Positions 16,670-28,371 of a DNA stretch of 64,000 bases are shown in pieces. Each line of letters begins with the position of its first letter. Within the stretch, counting starts at the first letter, position 1. This stretch comes from Pseudomonas fluorescens. Its GTDB lineage: Bacteria > Pseudomonadota > Gammaproteobacteria > Pseudomonadales > Pseudomonadaceae. Location: assembly GCF_902497995.1 (NCBI RefSeq), contig NZ_CABVII010000009.1, forward strand, positions 62,001-126,000. The letters run 5' to 3'. Below the pieces are notes generated by a model, which saw only the letters and a list, made by a program, of their open reading frames with translations, had not been told where the DNA came from and did no database searches. The position numbers were made by a program, and so were the translations under genes.

Positions 16670-17851
16670 ATGCTTAGCGTTCAAGACCGTGCAATCGTCA
16701 AATCTACCGTGCCGTTGCTGGAAAGCGGCGGCGAAGCCTTGATCACTCACTTCTACCGCATGATGCTCTCCGAATACCCGGAAGTACGCCCGCTGTTCAA
16801 CCAGGCTCACCAGGCCAGCGGCGATCAGCCCCGCGCCCTGGCGAACGGCGTCTTGATGTATGCGCGACACATCGACCAGCTCGACCAACTGGGCGACCTG
16901 GTGGCCAAGATCATCAACAAGCACGTGGCCCTGCAAATTTTGCCGGAGCACTATCCGATCGTCGGCAGCTGCCTGCTGCGCGCCATTTCCGAAGTGCTGG
17001 GTGACGAGATCGCCACGCCGCAAGTGATGGCGGCCTGGGGCGCGGCCTACGGTCAATTGGCCGACATCCTGATCGGTGCCGAAACCAGCATTTACGATCA
17101 GAAAGAACAGGCACCCGGTGGCTGGCGTGGCGCGCGGGAATTCATCGTGGCGGCCAAGGTTGAAGAGAGCGCGCAAATCACCTCGTTCTATTTCGAACCG
17201 GCTGACAAAGGCGCGATTCTGGCGGCAGAACCAGGCCAGTACATCGGCATGAAGCTGATCCTCGATGGCGAAGAGATTCGCCGTAACTATTCGCTGTCGG
17301 CCCTGACCAACACAGGCCAATACCGCATCAGCGTCAAGCGCGAAGAGGGCGGCCGCGCTTCCAACCACCTGCACGATCAGCTGCATGTCGGCTCCGCCAT
17401 CCAGCTGTTTCCGCCATCGGGCGAGTTCACCCTGACGGCCAGCGACAAGCCGTTGGTACTGATCAGCGGCGGCGTGGGCATCACCCCGACCCTGCCGATG
17501 CTCGAAGCCGCGCTGGCAACCGAACGCCCGGTGCACTTTATCCACTGCGCCCGCAACGGTAGCGTCCACGCCTTCCGCGACTGGATCGACGGCTTGGTCG
17601 AGCGTCATCCGCAGCTCAAGCGCTTCTATTGCTACGACGAAGATGACGGGGTCAGCCCGGCGGCGGACAAGGTCGGGTTGTTGAGCCAGGAGCAACTGGG
17701 CGAGTGGTTGCCGCAGCAGCGCGACCTGGACGCTTATTTCCTTGGACCTAAAGGTTTCATGACGGCGGTCAAGCGTCACCTCAAGGCCTTGGGTGTACCG
17801 GAGAAACAAAGCCGTTACGAGTTCTTCGGGCCGGCTTCGGCACTGGAATAA
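16670..17851 (+). CDS. hmp: Flavohaemoprotein nitric oxide dioxygenase
   Basis: Detoxifies NO to nitrate using O2 and NAD(P)H. The 393-aa protein has an N-terminal globin domain (about 1-140) with the proximal His in KIINKHVALQI (about residue 85), an FAD domain (about 150-255) with RRNYSLSA, and a C-terminal NAD-binding domain with LISGGVGITPTLPML. It is divergent from norR and is expected to be induced by NO through the sites in the spacer. CAGGAG is a good ribosome site 7 nt before the ATG. A tandem repeat array follows the stop. It is called fhp in P. aeruginosa. Confidence 0.97.
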   Translation: MLSVQDRAIVKSTVPLLESGGEALITHFYRMMLSEYPEVRPLFNQAHQASGDQPRALANGVLMYARHIDQLDQLGDLVAKIINKHVALQILPEHYPIVGSCLLRAISEVLGDEIATPQVMAAWGAAYGQLADILIGAETSIYDQKEQAPGGWRGAREFIVAAKVEESAQITSFYFEPADKGAILAAEPGQYIGMKLILDGEEIRRNYSLSALTNTGQYRISVKREEGGRASNHLHDQLHVGSAIQLFPPSGEFTLTASDKPLVLISGGVGITPTLPMLEAALATERPVHFIHCARNGSVHAFRDWIDGLVERHPQLKRFYCYDEDDGVSPAADKVGLLSQEQLGEWLPQQRDLDAYFLGPKGFMTAVKRHLKALGVPEKQSRYEFFGPASALE

Positions 17852-17881
17852 CCACTGACACCAAGAGATCGTACGATCTCT

Positions 17882-18196
17882 CGTAGGAGCCAGGCTTGCC
17901 GGCGAAGGCGATCTTGAGGACGCCTTCGCCGGCAAGCCTGGCTCCTACAGGTGGGTGTCGATCTTGAGGACGCCTTCGCCGGCAAGCCTGGCTCCTACAG
18001 GTGGGTGTCGATCTTGAGGCGCCTTCGCCGGCAAGCCTGGCTCCTACAGATAGGTGTCGATCTTGAGGACGCCTTCGCCGGCAAGCCTGGCTCCTACAGG
18101 TGGGTGTCGATCTTGAGGGCGCCTTCGCCGGCAAGCCTGGCTCCTACAGGTGGGTGTCGATCTTGAGGCGCCTTCGCCGGCAAGCCTGGCTCCTAC
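17882..18196. repeat. Tandem array of six ~50-bp REP-containing units
   Basis: An initial inverted REP arm (GTAGGAGCCAGGCTTGCCGGCGAAGGC, 17883-17909) is followed by six direct units starting at 17910, 17960, 18010, 18059, 18109 and 18159. Each unit is GATCTTGAGG(a/g)CGCCTTCGCC..., a REP arm, then AGGTGGGTGTC. Units 1 and 2 are identical. Units 3 and 6 have lost one base after GAGG, and unit 3 has AGATAGG for AGGTGGG. It fills the convergent gap between hmp and dauR. No gene lies in 17852-18212. Confidence 0.95.
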
Positions 18197-18212
18197 GGAT
18201 GCGTATTGGTTT

Positions 18213-18869
18213 TCAGCCCTTCAATTCCTTCAAGTGCTTGTACACCGTCGCTCGCCCCATGTTCAGCACGTTCGCCACATAATTGGCGGCGCTTTTGCCT
18301 TTGAAGGCACCCTCGGCGTGCAGGGCCAGCACCAGTTCGCGCTTGTGGTCGCGGGTCAGCAGGTTCAGGCTCAGCTGGCGCTCGCGCAGCCAGGTGTGGA
18401 GGAAGGTATTGATCCGCTCCTGCCAGTCATCGCGAAACAGTGAATCCGGCTGCGGAATCAACTTGCTCGGCGACAGGAACAGATCCAGCGCCGCCTTGGC
18501 ATTCTCGAACAGCGAAATATTCAGATTGATGCACAGCACGGCCAGCGGATGACCTGCGCTGTCGCGCAACACGCTGCTCAGGCTGCGAATTTTCTGGCCA
18601 TCCCAATTGAGTTTTTCATACGGCCCGATGTTTCGTTCGCTGATGTCGTCGCTGAGCATGTCCTCCAGTGCCGAATCGTCACCGATTGCCCGTTTCGACA
18701 GGTTGTTGGCGATGTAGTCGACTTTTTGCGTGCGCAGATCGTGCAACACCACCTCGGCGTGAGGGAAGAACAGCGTGGCGATGGCATCGGCAATCGCCCG
18801 GAAGTTGTCCAGCGGCGAACTCGCCAGCGCAGAGGCATCCAGGGCCGGATCTTGTTCGTGGGCGTTCAT
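18213..18869 (-). CDS. dauR: D-arginine utilisation repressor DauR (PAS_6/HTH)
   Basis: A 218-aa regulator of the YheO/DauR family, which in P. aeruginosa represses the D-arginine dehydrogenase genes. The N-terminal PAS-like YheO domain (about 20-135) includes FFPHAEVVLHDLRTQKV. The C-terminal helix-turn-helix (about 175-218) ends NVLNMGRATVYKHLKELKG. I start it at the ATG at 18869 (MNAHEQDP), which has GGAG eight bases upstream. A longer frame gives 24 extra residues without support. It is the last gene of the dauB-dauA-dauR set, 90 nt after dauA. Confidence 0.9.
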   Translation of the reverse strand: MNAHEQDPALDASALASSPLDNFRAIADAIATLFFPHAEVVLHDLRTQKVDYIANNLSKRAIGDDSALEDMLSDDISERNIGPYEKLNWDGQKIRSLSSVLRDSAGHPLAVLCINLNISLFENAKAALDLFLSPSKLIPQPDSLFRDDWQERINTFLHTWLRERQLSLNLLTRDHKRELVLALHAEGAFKGKSAANYVANVLNMGRATVYKHLKELKG

Positions 18870-18959
18870 AAGTGGAGCTCCAGGCAGCATCGGCACCCTG
18901 TGAAAAAGGGTGCTGGAAGTTTGCCGCAATCGTATCGACACGTCACCTGAGGACGAAAA

Positions 18960-20232
<1,273 letters not shown>

Positions 20233-20238
20233 ATGGGG

Positions 20239-21186
20239 TTAGTGCTGCAGGTGGTAGATGGCATTGGCCAGCGCAATGTCTTCCAGGCCCAGGCCGATGG
20301 AGCGGAAGAACACGTGACGGTCGTAACCGGGACGCTGGATTTTTTCGCTGAGCAGATCGGGCAGGTCGCCGACAATGGCGCTCTTGTCCCAGCCATGCTG
20401 TTCGCCGGCAATCAGCATTTCGCCAGCCGAGCCCGGTGTGGTCAGACGATAGTCGCAGAACACCTGCATGTCATTGAGGCTCTGCGGCGGCACTTCGTGG
20501 GCACGCGGGGCGTTGGTACTGATCGAGGTGATCAGCGCCGGCTTGCTCAAGTCAGAAGGGTCGATCACCGGGCCTGCTGACGAGGTGCAGAGCATGATCA
20601 CGTCGGCGTCTTGAACGGCCGCTTCGCGACTGTCAACGATGGTCAGGCGTGGGTCGAGCGCACGCAGCGCAGCCAGTGCCTGGGCATTCTTGCCGCTCAG
20701 GCTCGGCGAGTAGAGGCTGATGCTCTGCCAGTCGCGCAATCCCTTGACGTAATGCAGGTGCGCCTGAGCCACCTTGCCGCTGCCGATAATCGCCAGGCGC
20801 TGCGCGTTCAACGGCGCAAGAGCATCGACCGCCACCGCCGTCGTCGCCGCAGTGCGGGCGGTGGTCAGTTCGCCGGCATCGCACAGCACCAGCGGCTGGC
20901 CGGTCTGCATCGACATCAACAGCGTCCAGGCCGTCACCAGCGGGCCTTCTTCGCGCACGATGTAAGGCGAGGTCTTGACCCCGTAAACACCCTCTTCCGC
21001 CAGCACGCCCAGGTAGTTGATGAAGTCCCCGGCACCCTGCGGAAATTCCACCAGTTGCTGCGCCGGTTGCACCGCTTGCCCGGCAGCCAGGTCGCGGAAC
21101 AGCTTGCGCAGGATCTGCGGCACATCAACCTGGGTCAGCAGTTCGTGGGCCTGATGTTGGGTGATCACGTAAGGCGTACTGGGCAT
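20239..21186 (-). CDS. dauB: NAD(P)H-dependent imino-acid reductase DauB (ornithine cyclodeaminase family)
   Basis: In P. aeruginosa DauB converts the keto/imino product of DauA to L-arginine, completing D-to-L conversion. The protein is 315 aa from the ATG at 21186 (MPSTPYVITQHQAH), which has GGAG six bases upstream. A more distal ATG at 21225 lacks a ribosome site. The Rossmann segment RLAIIGSGKVAQAHLHYV (about residue 124) and the family core ITSISTNAPRAHEVP are visible. It is first in the dauB-dauA-dauR order and follows a small palindrome at 21220-21232. rhlB lies just upstream, as in PAO1. Confidence 0.9.
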   Translation of the reverse strand: MPSTPYVITQHQAHELLTQVDVPQILRKLFRDLAAGQAVQPAQQLVEFPQGAGDFINYLGVLAEEGVYGVKTSPYIVREEGPLVTAWTLLMSMQTGQPLVLCDAGELTTARTAATTAVAVDALAPLNAQRLAIIGSGKVAQAHLHYVKGLRDWQSISLYSPSLSGKNAQALAALRALDPRLTIVDSREAAVQDADVIMLCTSSAGPVIDPSDLSKPALITSISTNAPRAHEVPPQSLNDMQVFCDYRLTTPGSAGEMLIAGEQHGWDKSAIVGDLPDLLSEKIQRPGYDRHVFFRSIGLGLEDIALANAIYHLQH

Positions 21187-21219
21187 GGTCGGCTCCGGGA
21201 ACTGGAAGTAAACTAATTT

Positions 21220-21232
21220 GTCCATTATGGAC
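21220..21232. promoter_or_regulatory. Palindrome upstream of dauB, candidate DauR operator
   Basis: GTCCAT-T-ATGGAC is a perfect 6-bp inverted repeat 33 nt upstream of the dauB ATG. Its position suits a repressor site. Assignment to DauR is inference. Confidence 0.4.
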
Positions 21233-21261
21233 TTTTAGTCATCTCTGGCAATCTCCGGGCG

Positions 21262-21292
21262 AAAAAAAAGCGCAGTCCGTTTCCGGCTGCGC
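21262..21292 (-). terminator. Terminator after rhlB
   Basis: On the minus strand GCGCAG-CCGG...CGG-A-CTGCGC makes a stem with one bulge, followed by eight T. It lies about 20 nt beyond the rhlB stop and separates rhlB from dauB. Confidence 0.85.
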
Positions 21293-21312
21293 CTCTTTCT
21301 GCAAGGGACCCG

Positions 21313-22800
21313 TTACGGACGCTTGCGCTCAACTGCCCGCAATAGATGCGTTGGCGGCGTTTCACAGCTGATCTTGCGGCCCAGCAGCGCCTCGATGGAC
21401 GGTAGCTGGTAGGAGTCGTCTTCACCGGCAAAACTGATGGACACGCCATCGGCGCCGGCCCGACCGGTACGGCCGATGCGGTGCACATAGTCGTCCGGGA
21501 CTTCCGGCAAGGTGAAGTTGATCACATGGCTGATGCCGTCGATGTGAATGCCGCGACCGGCCACGTCGGTGGCGACCAGCACGCGGATCTTGCCTTCGCG
21601 GAAACCTTCCAGGGTCTTGATGCGTTTGTGCTGCGGCACATCGCCGGACAGCTGCGCGGCATTGACGCCATCACGCACCAGACGCTCTTCGATGCGTCGC
21701 ACTTCATCCTTGCGGTTGGCGAACACTATCACCCGCTCCCAACCGTTGTCGTTGACCAGGTTGTAGAGCAGTTTGTATTTGTCGGCACCGGCCACGGCGT
21801 AGATATGCTGTTCGACGTTTTCGCTGGCCACGTTCTGCGACTCGATCTCGACGATCGACGGGTCGGTGGTCCATTGCTTGGCCAGGTTCATCACGTCTTC
21901 GGTGAAGGTCGCGGAGAACAGCAGCGTCTGACGCTCGTTCTTCGGCGGAGTCTGGCGAATGATCTGACGCACTTGTGGGATGAAACCCATGTCGAGCATC
22001 CGGTCGGCTTCATCCAGGACCATGACTTCGACCATGTCCAGGTGCACGTCGCCGCGCTGGTTGAAGTCCAGCAAGCGGCCCGGAGTGGCGACGAGGATGT
22101 CGCAATGACGGGCTTCGAGGTGCTTGAGCTGCTTGTCGAAGTCCATGCCGCCAACGAACGTCATGACGTTGAGGCCGGTGTACTTGGTCAGGTCGGCCGC
22201 GTCCTTGGCGATTTGCACCACCAGTTCCCGGGTCGGCGCGATGATCAGTGCCCGCGGTTCACCCATGTAGCGCTCTTTCGGCGGCGGGGTTTGCAGCAAC
22301 TGGGTGATGATCGAGATCAGGAACGCGGCGGTTTTGCCGGTGCCGGTCTGGGCGCGACCGATGGCGTCTTTGCCGGCGAGGGTAAAGCCGAGCACCTGCG
22401 CCTGGATCGGCGTGCAATACGGGAAGCCCAGGTCCTGGATGGCGTGCATCAGTTCCGGGGCGAGTTTGAAATCGTGGAAACGGGTCTTGCCTTCCTGGGG
22501 TTCGACGGCGAAGTCTTCGAGTTTCCAGGGAATGACCGGCGCCTTCGGTTTGGGTTCGCGACGCGGTTTTGCCGGTTTCGGTGCTTCGCTGTGCGGCTGT
22601 TCGCAGGCGATGGCCGGGGCAGAGGGGGTGGCCGATGGGGTCATCGGCTCGTGCTTCGATGCCGCGACGGTTGCGGTCCGGCCAGACTGATTACCGTCGG
22701 TGCGGTGACTGGGGAGGTGAGACGGAGCGCTGGAGACTGGCGCGAGTTGCTCAGTCTCGCTTTTACCGAACATTTTCTTGAGTGCTTTGAGCACGGTCAT
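21313..22800 (-). CDS. rhlB: DEAD-box ATP-dependent RNA helicase RhlB
   Basis: RNA helicase that works with the RNA degradosome. The 495-aa protein has a low-complexity N-terminal extension (about 1-110; Ser, Thr, Pro and Ala-rich, then basic RREPKPK). The helicase core follows with the Q motif region, [48 protein letters not shown] and [10 protein letters not shown]. The C-terminus is short and basic. The N-terminal extension is typical of Pseudomonas RhlB and absent from E. coli RhlB. It lies between dauB and estB as in PAO1 and ends at its own terminator. Confidence 0.93.
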   Translation of the reverse strand: MTVLKALKKMFGKSETEQLAPVSSAPSHLPSHRTDGNQSGRTATVAASKHEPMTPSATPSAPAIACEQPHSEAPKPAKPRREPKPKAPVIPWKLEDFAVEPQEGKTRFHDFKLAPELMHAIQDLGFPYCTPIQAQVLGFTLAGKDAIGRAQTGTGKTAAFLISIITQLLQTPPPKERYMGEPRALIIAPTRELVVQIAKDAADLTKYTGLNVMTFVGGMDFDKQLKHLEARHCDILVATPGRLLDFNQRGDVHLDMVEVMVLDEADRMLDMGFIPQVRQIIRQTPPKNERQTLLFSATFTEDVMNLAKQWTTDPSIVEIESQNVASENVEQHIYAVAGADKYKLLYNLVNDNGWERVIVFANRKDEVRRIEERLVRDGVNAAQLSGDVPQHKRIKTLEGFREGKIRVLVATDVAGRGIHIDGISHVINFTLPEVPDDYVHRIGRTGRAGADGVSISFAGEDDSYQLPSIEALLGRKISCETPPTHLLRAVERKRP

Positions 22801-22898
22801 CTCATCAATTGATTAAGGAATATACGCCGGCCAGTGTAATGCAAGAATCGGACGCGGCGTAGGGGGATGGATCAATGGGCGGCTTTTCGGCCAAACAG

Positions 22899-24022
<1,124 letters not shown>

Positions 24023-25051
24023 ATGAAGATGTTGAAATCCACCCTGGCCGTCGTGACTGCAGCCGCAGTGCTCGGCGTCAGTGGGTTCGCTCAGGCGGGT
24101 GCAACCCTGGATGCAGTGCAGAAGAAAGGTTTCGTACAGTGCGGTGTCAGTGACGGTCTGCCGGGCTTCTCGGTTCCGGACTCCACTGGCAAGATCATCG
24201 GTATCGACGCCGACGTCTGCCGCGCTGTGGCCGCTGCCGTTTTCGGCGACGCGACCAAGGTCAAATTCAGCCAGTTGAACGCCAAAGAACGCTTCACCGC
24301 GCTGCAGTCCGGGGAAATCGACGTGCTGTCGCGTAACACCACCTGGACCAGCTCCCGCGATTCGGGCATGGGCCTGGTGTTTGCCGGCGTGACTTACTAC
24401 GACGGCATCGGCTTCCTGGTGAATAACAAGCTGGGCGTGAAGAGCGCTAAAGAACTCGACGGCGCCACCATCTGCATTCAAGCCGGTACCACCACCGAAC
24501 TCAACGTTTCCGACTACTTCCGCGGCAACGGTCTGAAATACACCCCGATCACCTTCGACACCTCCGATGAAAGCGCCAAGTCGCTCGAATCCGGTCGTTG
24601 CGACGTGCTGACCTCCGACAAATCCCAGCTCTACGCACAGCGCAGCAAGCTCGGGACCCCGACCGACTACGTCGTTCTGCCGGAAACCATCTCCAAGGAG
24701 CCCCTGGGCCCGGTCGTGCGTAAAGGCGACGAAGAGTGGTTCAGCATCGTGAAGTGGACCCTGTTTGCCATGCTCAACGCCGAAGAAATGGGCATCACCC
24801 AGAAAAACGTCGAAGCTGAAGCCAAATCCACCAAGAACCCGGACGTTGCTCGTCTGCTGGGCGCTGACGGTGAATATGGCAAGGACCTGAAAGTGAAGAA
24901 AGACTGGGTCGTGCAGATCGTCAAGCAAGTGGGCAACTACGGTGAAGTGTTTGAGAGAAACCTCGGCAAGAGCACTCCGCTGGCCATTGACCGCGGGCTG
25001 AACGGCCTGTGGAACAACGGCGGCATTCAATACGCACCACCAGTGCGCTGA
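24023..25051 (+). CDS. aapJ: General L-amino-acid ABC transporter, periplasmic binding protein
   Basis: A 342-aa solute-binding protein of the AapJ/BztA type, which binds a broad range of L-amino acids. It has a signal peptide (about 1-23, ending FAQAGA). The SBP_bac_3 fold starts at LDAVQKKGFVQCGVSDGLPGF and shows GIDADVCRAVAAAVFGD and the ligand-site segment LSRNTTWTSSRD. ACTGGAGGTTTGA gives a good ribosome site. It is the first gene of the aapJQMP operon, with 65 nt to aapQ. Confidence 0.96.
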   Translation: MKMLKSTLAVVTAAAVLGVSGFAQAGATLDAVQKKGFVQCGVSDGLPGFSVPDSTGKIIGIDADVCRAVAAAVFGDATKVKFSQLNAKERFTALQSGEIDVLSRNTTWTSSRDSGMGLVFAGVTYYDGIGFLVNNKLGVKSAKELDGATICIQAGTTTELNVSDYFRGNGLKYTPITFDTSDESAKSLESGRCDVLTSDKSQLYAQRSKLGTPTDYVVLPETISKEPLGPVVRKGDEEWFSIVKWTLFAMLNAEEMGITQKNVEAEAKSTKNPDVARLLGADGEYGKDLKVKKDWVVQIVKQVGNYGEVFERNLGKSTPLAIDRGLNGLWNNGGIQYAPPVR

Positions 25052-25116
25052 TGGTTCTATCACCCGGTGGGCCAACCGCCGGGTGATGTTCTGTTCCATT
25101 ATTTGCGGGGCACTTC

Positions 25117-26298
25117 ATGCAAAATTCAATCGGCGCACCCAAGCAGAGGCTCAGCCTCAGCGATCCCAAAGTGCGTGCGTGGCTATTTCAGATCATCACC
25201 ATTGTCGCGGTGGTCTCGATGGGCTGGTACCTGTTCGACAACACGCAGACCAACCTTCAGCACCGGGGCATTACCTCCGGTTTCGACTTTCTGGAGCGCA
25301 GTGCCGGTTTCGGCATCGCCCAACACCTGATCGACTACACCGAATCGGACAGCTATGCCCGGGTGTTTGTCATCGGCCTGCTCAACACGCTGCTGGTGAC
25401 CTTCATCGGCGTGATCCTGGCGACGATCCTCGGGTTCATCGTCGGTGTGTCACGGCTGTCGAAAAACTGGATCATCTCCAAGCTGGCGACGGTGTATGTA
25501 GAAGTTTTCCGCAACATTCCGCCGCTGCTGCAGATCCTGTTCTGGTACTTCGCGGTGTTCCTGACCATGCCGGGGCCGCGCAACAGCCATAACTTCGGCG
25601 ACACCTTCTTCGTCAGCAGCCGTGGCCTGAACATGCCGGCCGCGTTGACCTCGGACGGTTTCTGGCCGTTTGTGGCGAGCATTGTCGTGGCCATTGTCGC
25701 CATCGTGCTGATGAACCGCTGGGCCACCAAGCGCTTCGAAGCGACCGGCGTGCCGTTCCGCAAGTTCTGGGCCAGCCTGGCGCTGTTTCTGCTGATCCCG
25801 GCGCTGTGCGCATTGATCTTTGGCGCGCCGGTGCATTGGGAAATGCCGAAGCTGCAAGGCTTCAACTTCGTCGGCGGCTGGGTGCTGATCCCGGAACTGC
25901 TGGCGCTGACCCTGGCCCTGACGGTGTACACCGCGGCGTTCATCGCCGAGATCGTGCGTTCGGGCATCAAGTCGGTCAGCCACGGCCAGACCGAAGCGGC
26001 GCATTCGCTGGGGCTGCGCAACGGTCCGACCCTGCGCAAGGTGATCATCCCGCAAGCCTTGCGCGTGATCATCCCGCCGCTGACCAGCCAATACCTGAAC
26101 CTGGCGAAGAACTCCTCGCTGGCGGCCGGTATCGGTTATCCGGAAATGGTCTCGCTGTTTGCCGGTACGGTGCTGAACCAGACCGGGCAGGCGATCGAGG
26201 TGATTGCCATCACCATGAGCGTGTACCTGGCGATCAGTATCAGCATTTCCCTGCTGATGAACTGGTACAACAAGCGCATTGCGCTGATCGAGCGGTAA
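25117..26298 (+). CDS. aapQ: Amino-acid ABC transporter permease AapQ
   Basis: A 393-aa inner-membrane permease, longer than the usual ~220-aa HisM type. This is typical of AapQ/BztB, which carry extra membrane segments between the first and last parts. Membrane helices begin at about residue 20, and the EAA loop with EAAHSLGLRNGPTLRKVIIPQALR (about residues 290-315) contacts the ATPase. It is 65 nt after aapJ and 10 nt before aapM. Confidence 0.95.
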   Translation: MQNSIGAPKQRLSLSDPKVRAWLFQIITIVAVVSMGWYLFDNTQTNLQHRGITSGFDFLERSAGFGIAQHLIDYTESDSYARVFVIGLLNTLLVTFIGVILATILGFIVGVSRLSKNWIISKLATVYVEVFRNIPPLLQILFWYFAVFLTMPGPRNSHNFGDTFFVSSRGLNMPAALTSDGFWPFVASIVVAIVAIVLMNRWATKRFEATGVPFRKFWASLALFLLIPALCALIFGAPVHWEMPKLQGFNFVGGWVLIPELLALTLALTVYTAAFIAEIVRSGIKSVSHGQTEAAHSLGLRNGPTLRKVIIPQALRVIIPPLTSQYLNLAKNSSLAAGIGYPEMVSLFAGTVLNQTGQAIEVIAITMSVYLAISISISLLMNWYNKRIALIER

Positions 26299-26308
26299 GG
26301 AAAAGCGC

Positions 26309-27406
26309 ATGAGTACTCATACTTTCAAACCTGACATGCCGCCGCCGAACCGCAGCATTGGCGTGGTGGCGTGGATGCGCGCCAACATGTTCTCCAGTTG
26401 GCTCAACACCCTGTTGACCCTGTTCGCGTTCTACCTGATCTACCTGGTGGTCCCGCCGATCCTGGGCTGGGCGATCCTCGACGCCAACTGGGTCGGCACC
26501 AGCCAGGCCGACTGCACCAGGGACGGCGCCTGCTGGGTGTTCATCCAGCAGCGCTTCGGCCAATTCATGTATGGCTACTACCCGCCGGAATTGCGCTGGC
26601 GCGTGGACCTGACCGTGTGGCTGGCGGTGATCGGCGTGGCACCGTTGTTCATCTCGCGTTTTCACCATAAAGCGGTGTACGGCCTGAGTTTCCTGGTGCT
26701 GTACCCGATCATTGCCTACTTCCTGTTGCATGGCGGCGTCTTCGGCCTGACCACCGTGGCGACCAGCCAGTGGGGCGGCCTGATGCTGACCCTGGTGATC
26801 GCCACCGTCGGCATTGCCGGTGCCTTGCCGCTGGGGATTGTCCTGGCGCTGGGACGGCGTTCGAACATGCCGGCGATTCGAGTGGTCTGCGTGACCTTCA
26901 TCGAATTCTGGCGCGGCGTGCCGTTGATCACGGTGCTGTTCATGTCCTCGGTGATGCTGCCGCTGTTCCTGCCTGAAGGCATGAACTTCGACAAACTGCT
27001 GCGGGCCCTGATCGGCGTGATCCTGTTCCAGTCGGCGTACGTGGCCGAAGTGGTGCGTGGCGGTCTGCAGGCGATTCCCAAAGGCCAGTACGAAGCGGCT
27101 GCAGCGATGGGCCTGGGTTACTGGCGCAGCATGGGCCTGGTGATCCTGCCGCAAGCCCTGAAGCTGGTGATCCCCGGCATCGTCAACACCTTCATTGCGT
27201 TGTTCAAGGACACCAGCCTGGTGATCATCATCGGTCTGTTCGACCTGCTCAACAGCGTCAAACAAGCCGCCGCCGACCCGAAATGGCTGGGCATGGCCAC
27301 TGAAGGCTATGTGTTCGCGGCCCTGGTGTTCTGGATTTTCTGTTTTGGCATGTCGCGCTATTCCATGCATTTGGAACGCAAGCTCGACACTGGCCACAAG
27401 CGTTAG
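26309..27406 (+). CDS. aapM: Amino-acid ABC transporter permease AapM
   Basis: A 365-aa partner permease to AapQ. Several hydrophobic helices (about 30-55, 100-125, 135-160 and later) are followed by the EAA motif [25 protein letters not shown] (about 255-280). The loop after the first helix contains two Cys ([11 protein letters not shown]), which may pair in the periplasm. It is tightly coupled to aapP (10 nt). Confidence 0.95.
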   Translation: MSTHTFKPDMPPPNRSIGVVAWMRANMFSSWLNTLLTLFAFYLIYLVVPPILGWAILDANWVGTSQADCTRDGACWVFIQQRFGQFMYGYYPPELRWRVDLTVWLAVIGVAPLFISRFHHKAVYGLSFLVLYPIIAYFLLHGGVFGLTTVATSQWGGLMLTLVIATVGIAGALPLGIVLALGRRSNMPAIRVVCVTFIEFWRGVPLITVLFMSSVMLPLFLPEGMNFDKLLRALIGVILFQSAYVAEVVRGGLQAIPKGQYEAAAAMGLGYWRSMGLVILPQALKLVIPGIVNTFIALFKDTSLVIIIGLFDLLNSVKQAAADPKWLGMATEGYVFAALVFWIFCFGMSRYSMHLERKLDTGHKR

Positions 27407-27416
27407 GAGTTCTGTC

Positions 27417-28181
27417 ATGAGCGAAGCAATCAAACAGCCAGCGAGCCCTGAAGGCATCATTCAGATGCAGGGCGTGAACAAGTGGTATGGCCAGTTCCAC
27501 GTGTTGAAGGACATCAACCTCAACGTCAAGCAGGGCGAGCGTATCGTGCTGTGCGGCCCGTCGGGTTCCGGCAAATCCACCACCATTCGCTGCCTCAACC
27601 GTCTGGAAGAACACCAGCAGGGCCGCATCGTGGTCGATGGCGTGGAACTGACCAACGACCTCAAGCAGATCGAATCGGTCCGCCGTGAAGTCGGCATGGT
27701 GTTCCAGCATTTCAACCTGTTCCCGCACCTGACCATCCTGCAGAACTGCACCCTGGCGCCGATGTGGGTGCGCAAGATGCCCAAGCGCAAGGCCGAGGAA
27801 ATCGCCATGCACTATCTGGAGCGTGTACGCATTCCGGAGCAGGCGCATAAATTCCCGGGGCAACTGTCCGGCGGCCAGCAACAGCGGGTGGCAATTGCCC
27901 GTGCGCTGTGCATGAAACCAAAAATCATGTTGTTCGACGAGCCGACCTCGGCACTCGACCCGGAAATGGTGAAAGAGGTACTGGACACCATGATCGGCCT
28001 GGCCGAAGACGGCATGACCATGCTCTGCGTGACCCACGAAATGGGCTTCGCCCGCACCGTGGCCAACCGGGTGATCTTCATGGACAAGGGCGAAATCGTC
28101 GAACAGGCGGCGCCGAACGACTTCTTCGATAACCCGCAGAATGAGCGGACCAAGCTGTTCTTGAGCCAGATTCTGCATTGA
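27417..28181 (+). CDS. aapP: Amino-acid ABC transporter ATP-binding protein AapP
   Basis: A 254-aa ATPase that powers AapQM. Walker A is [10 protein letters not shown], the signature is [15 protein letters not shown], Walker B is [14 protein letters not shown], and the switch histidine is in [10 protein letters not shown]. The start is the ATG at 27417 with AGGAG nine bases upstream. A frame open further 5' lies inside aapM and is not used. The gene closes the operon and is followed by a terminator. Confidence 0.97.
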   Translation: MSEAIKQPASPEGIIQMQGVNKWYGQFHVLKDINLNVKQGERIVLCGPSGSGKSTTIRCLNRLEEHQQGRIVVDGVELTNDLKQIESVRREVGMVFQHFNLFPHLTILQNCTLAPMWVRKMPKRKAEEIAMHYLERVRIPEQAHKFPGQLSGGQQQRVAIARALCMKPKIMLFDEPTSALDPEMVKEVLDTMIGLAEDGMTMLCVTHEMGFARTVANRVIFMDKGEIVEQAAPNDFFDNPQNERTKLFLSQILH

Positions 28182-28198
28182 TCGACGCCTGGCAGTGA

Positions 28199-28230
28199 AA
28201 TAAACCCGGACCTGTTCCGGGTTTATTTTT
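28199..28230 (+). terminator. Terminator after aapP
   Basis: AAACCCGGA-CCTGT-TCCGGGTTT is a perfect 9-bp stem followed by ATTTTT, 20 nt after the aapP stop. Confidence 0.9.
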
Positions 28231-28253
28231 GCCTGAAGAAACGCGCATTCCCC

Positions 28254-28277
28254 TGTAGGAGCAAGCTCGCTCCTACA
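28254..28277. repeat. Single REP palindrome
   Basis: TGTAGGAGCAAGCTCGCTCCTACA is a REP whose two halves have collapsed onto each other, leaving no loop. It is the only solitary copy in the window and lies between the aapP terminator and the GntR gene. Confidence 0.8.
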
Positions 28278-28337
28278 AGTGTCTTTCGCAGAATCCGGGT
28301 TGCCCGCACGGACAAAGCTGACTAACATGTCAAAAAA

Positions 28338-28358
28338 TTCATCCTATGATTGGATGAA
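28338..28358. promoter_or_regulatory. Inverted repeat before the GntR regulator, candidate autoregulatory operator
   Basis: TTCATCC-TATGATT-GGATGAA has perfect 7-bp arms and sits 14-34 nt upstream of the regulator ATG. It overlaps the expected promoter region, so repression of the regulator/exporter pair is plausible. Confidence 0.5.
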
Positions 28359-28371
28359 AAGGGCGAATCCC

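Noticed and set aside
17882..18196. CRISPR array.
   Set aside because: Units are direct repeats without unique spacers, the repeated part is a known REP arm, and no cas genes are nearby.
17951..18282. Open frames with repeated AFAGKPGSYRW units in the 17.9-18.2 kb array.
   Set aside because: They are translations of the 50-bp DNA repeat itself. There is no start context, and the unit length changes (49/50 nt) break the frame.
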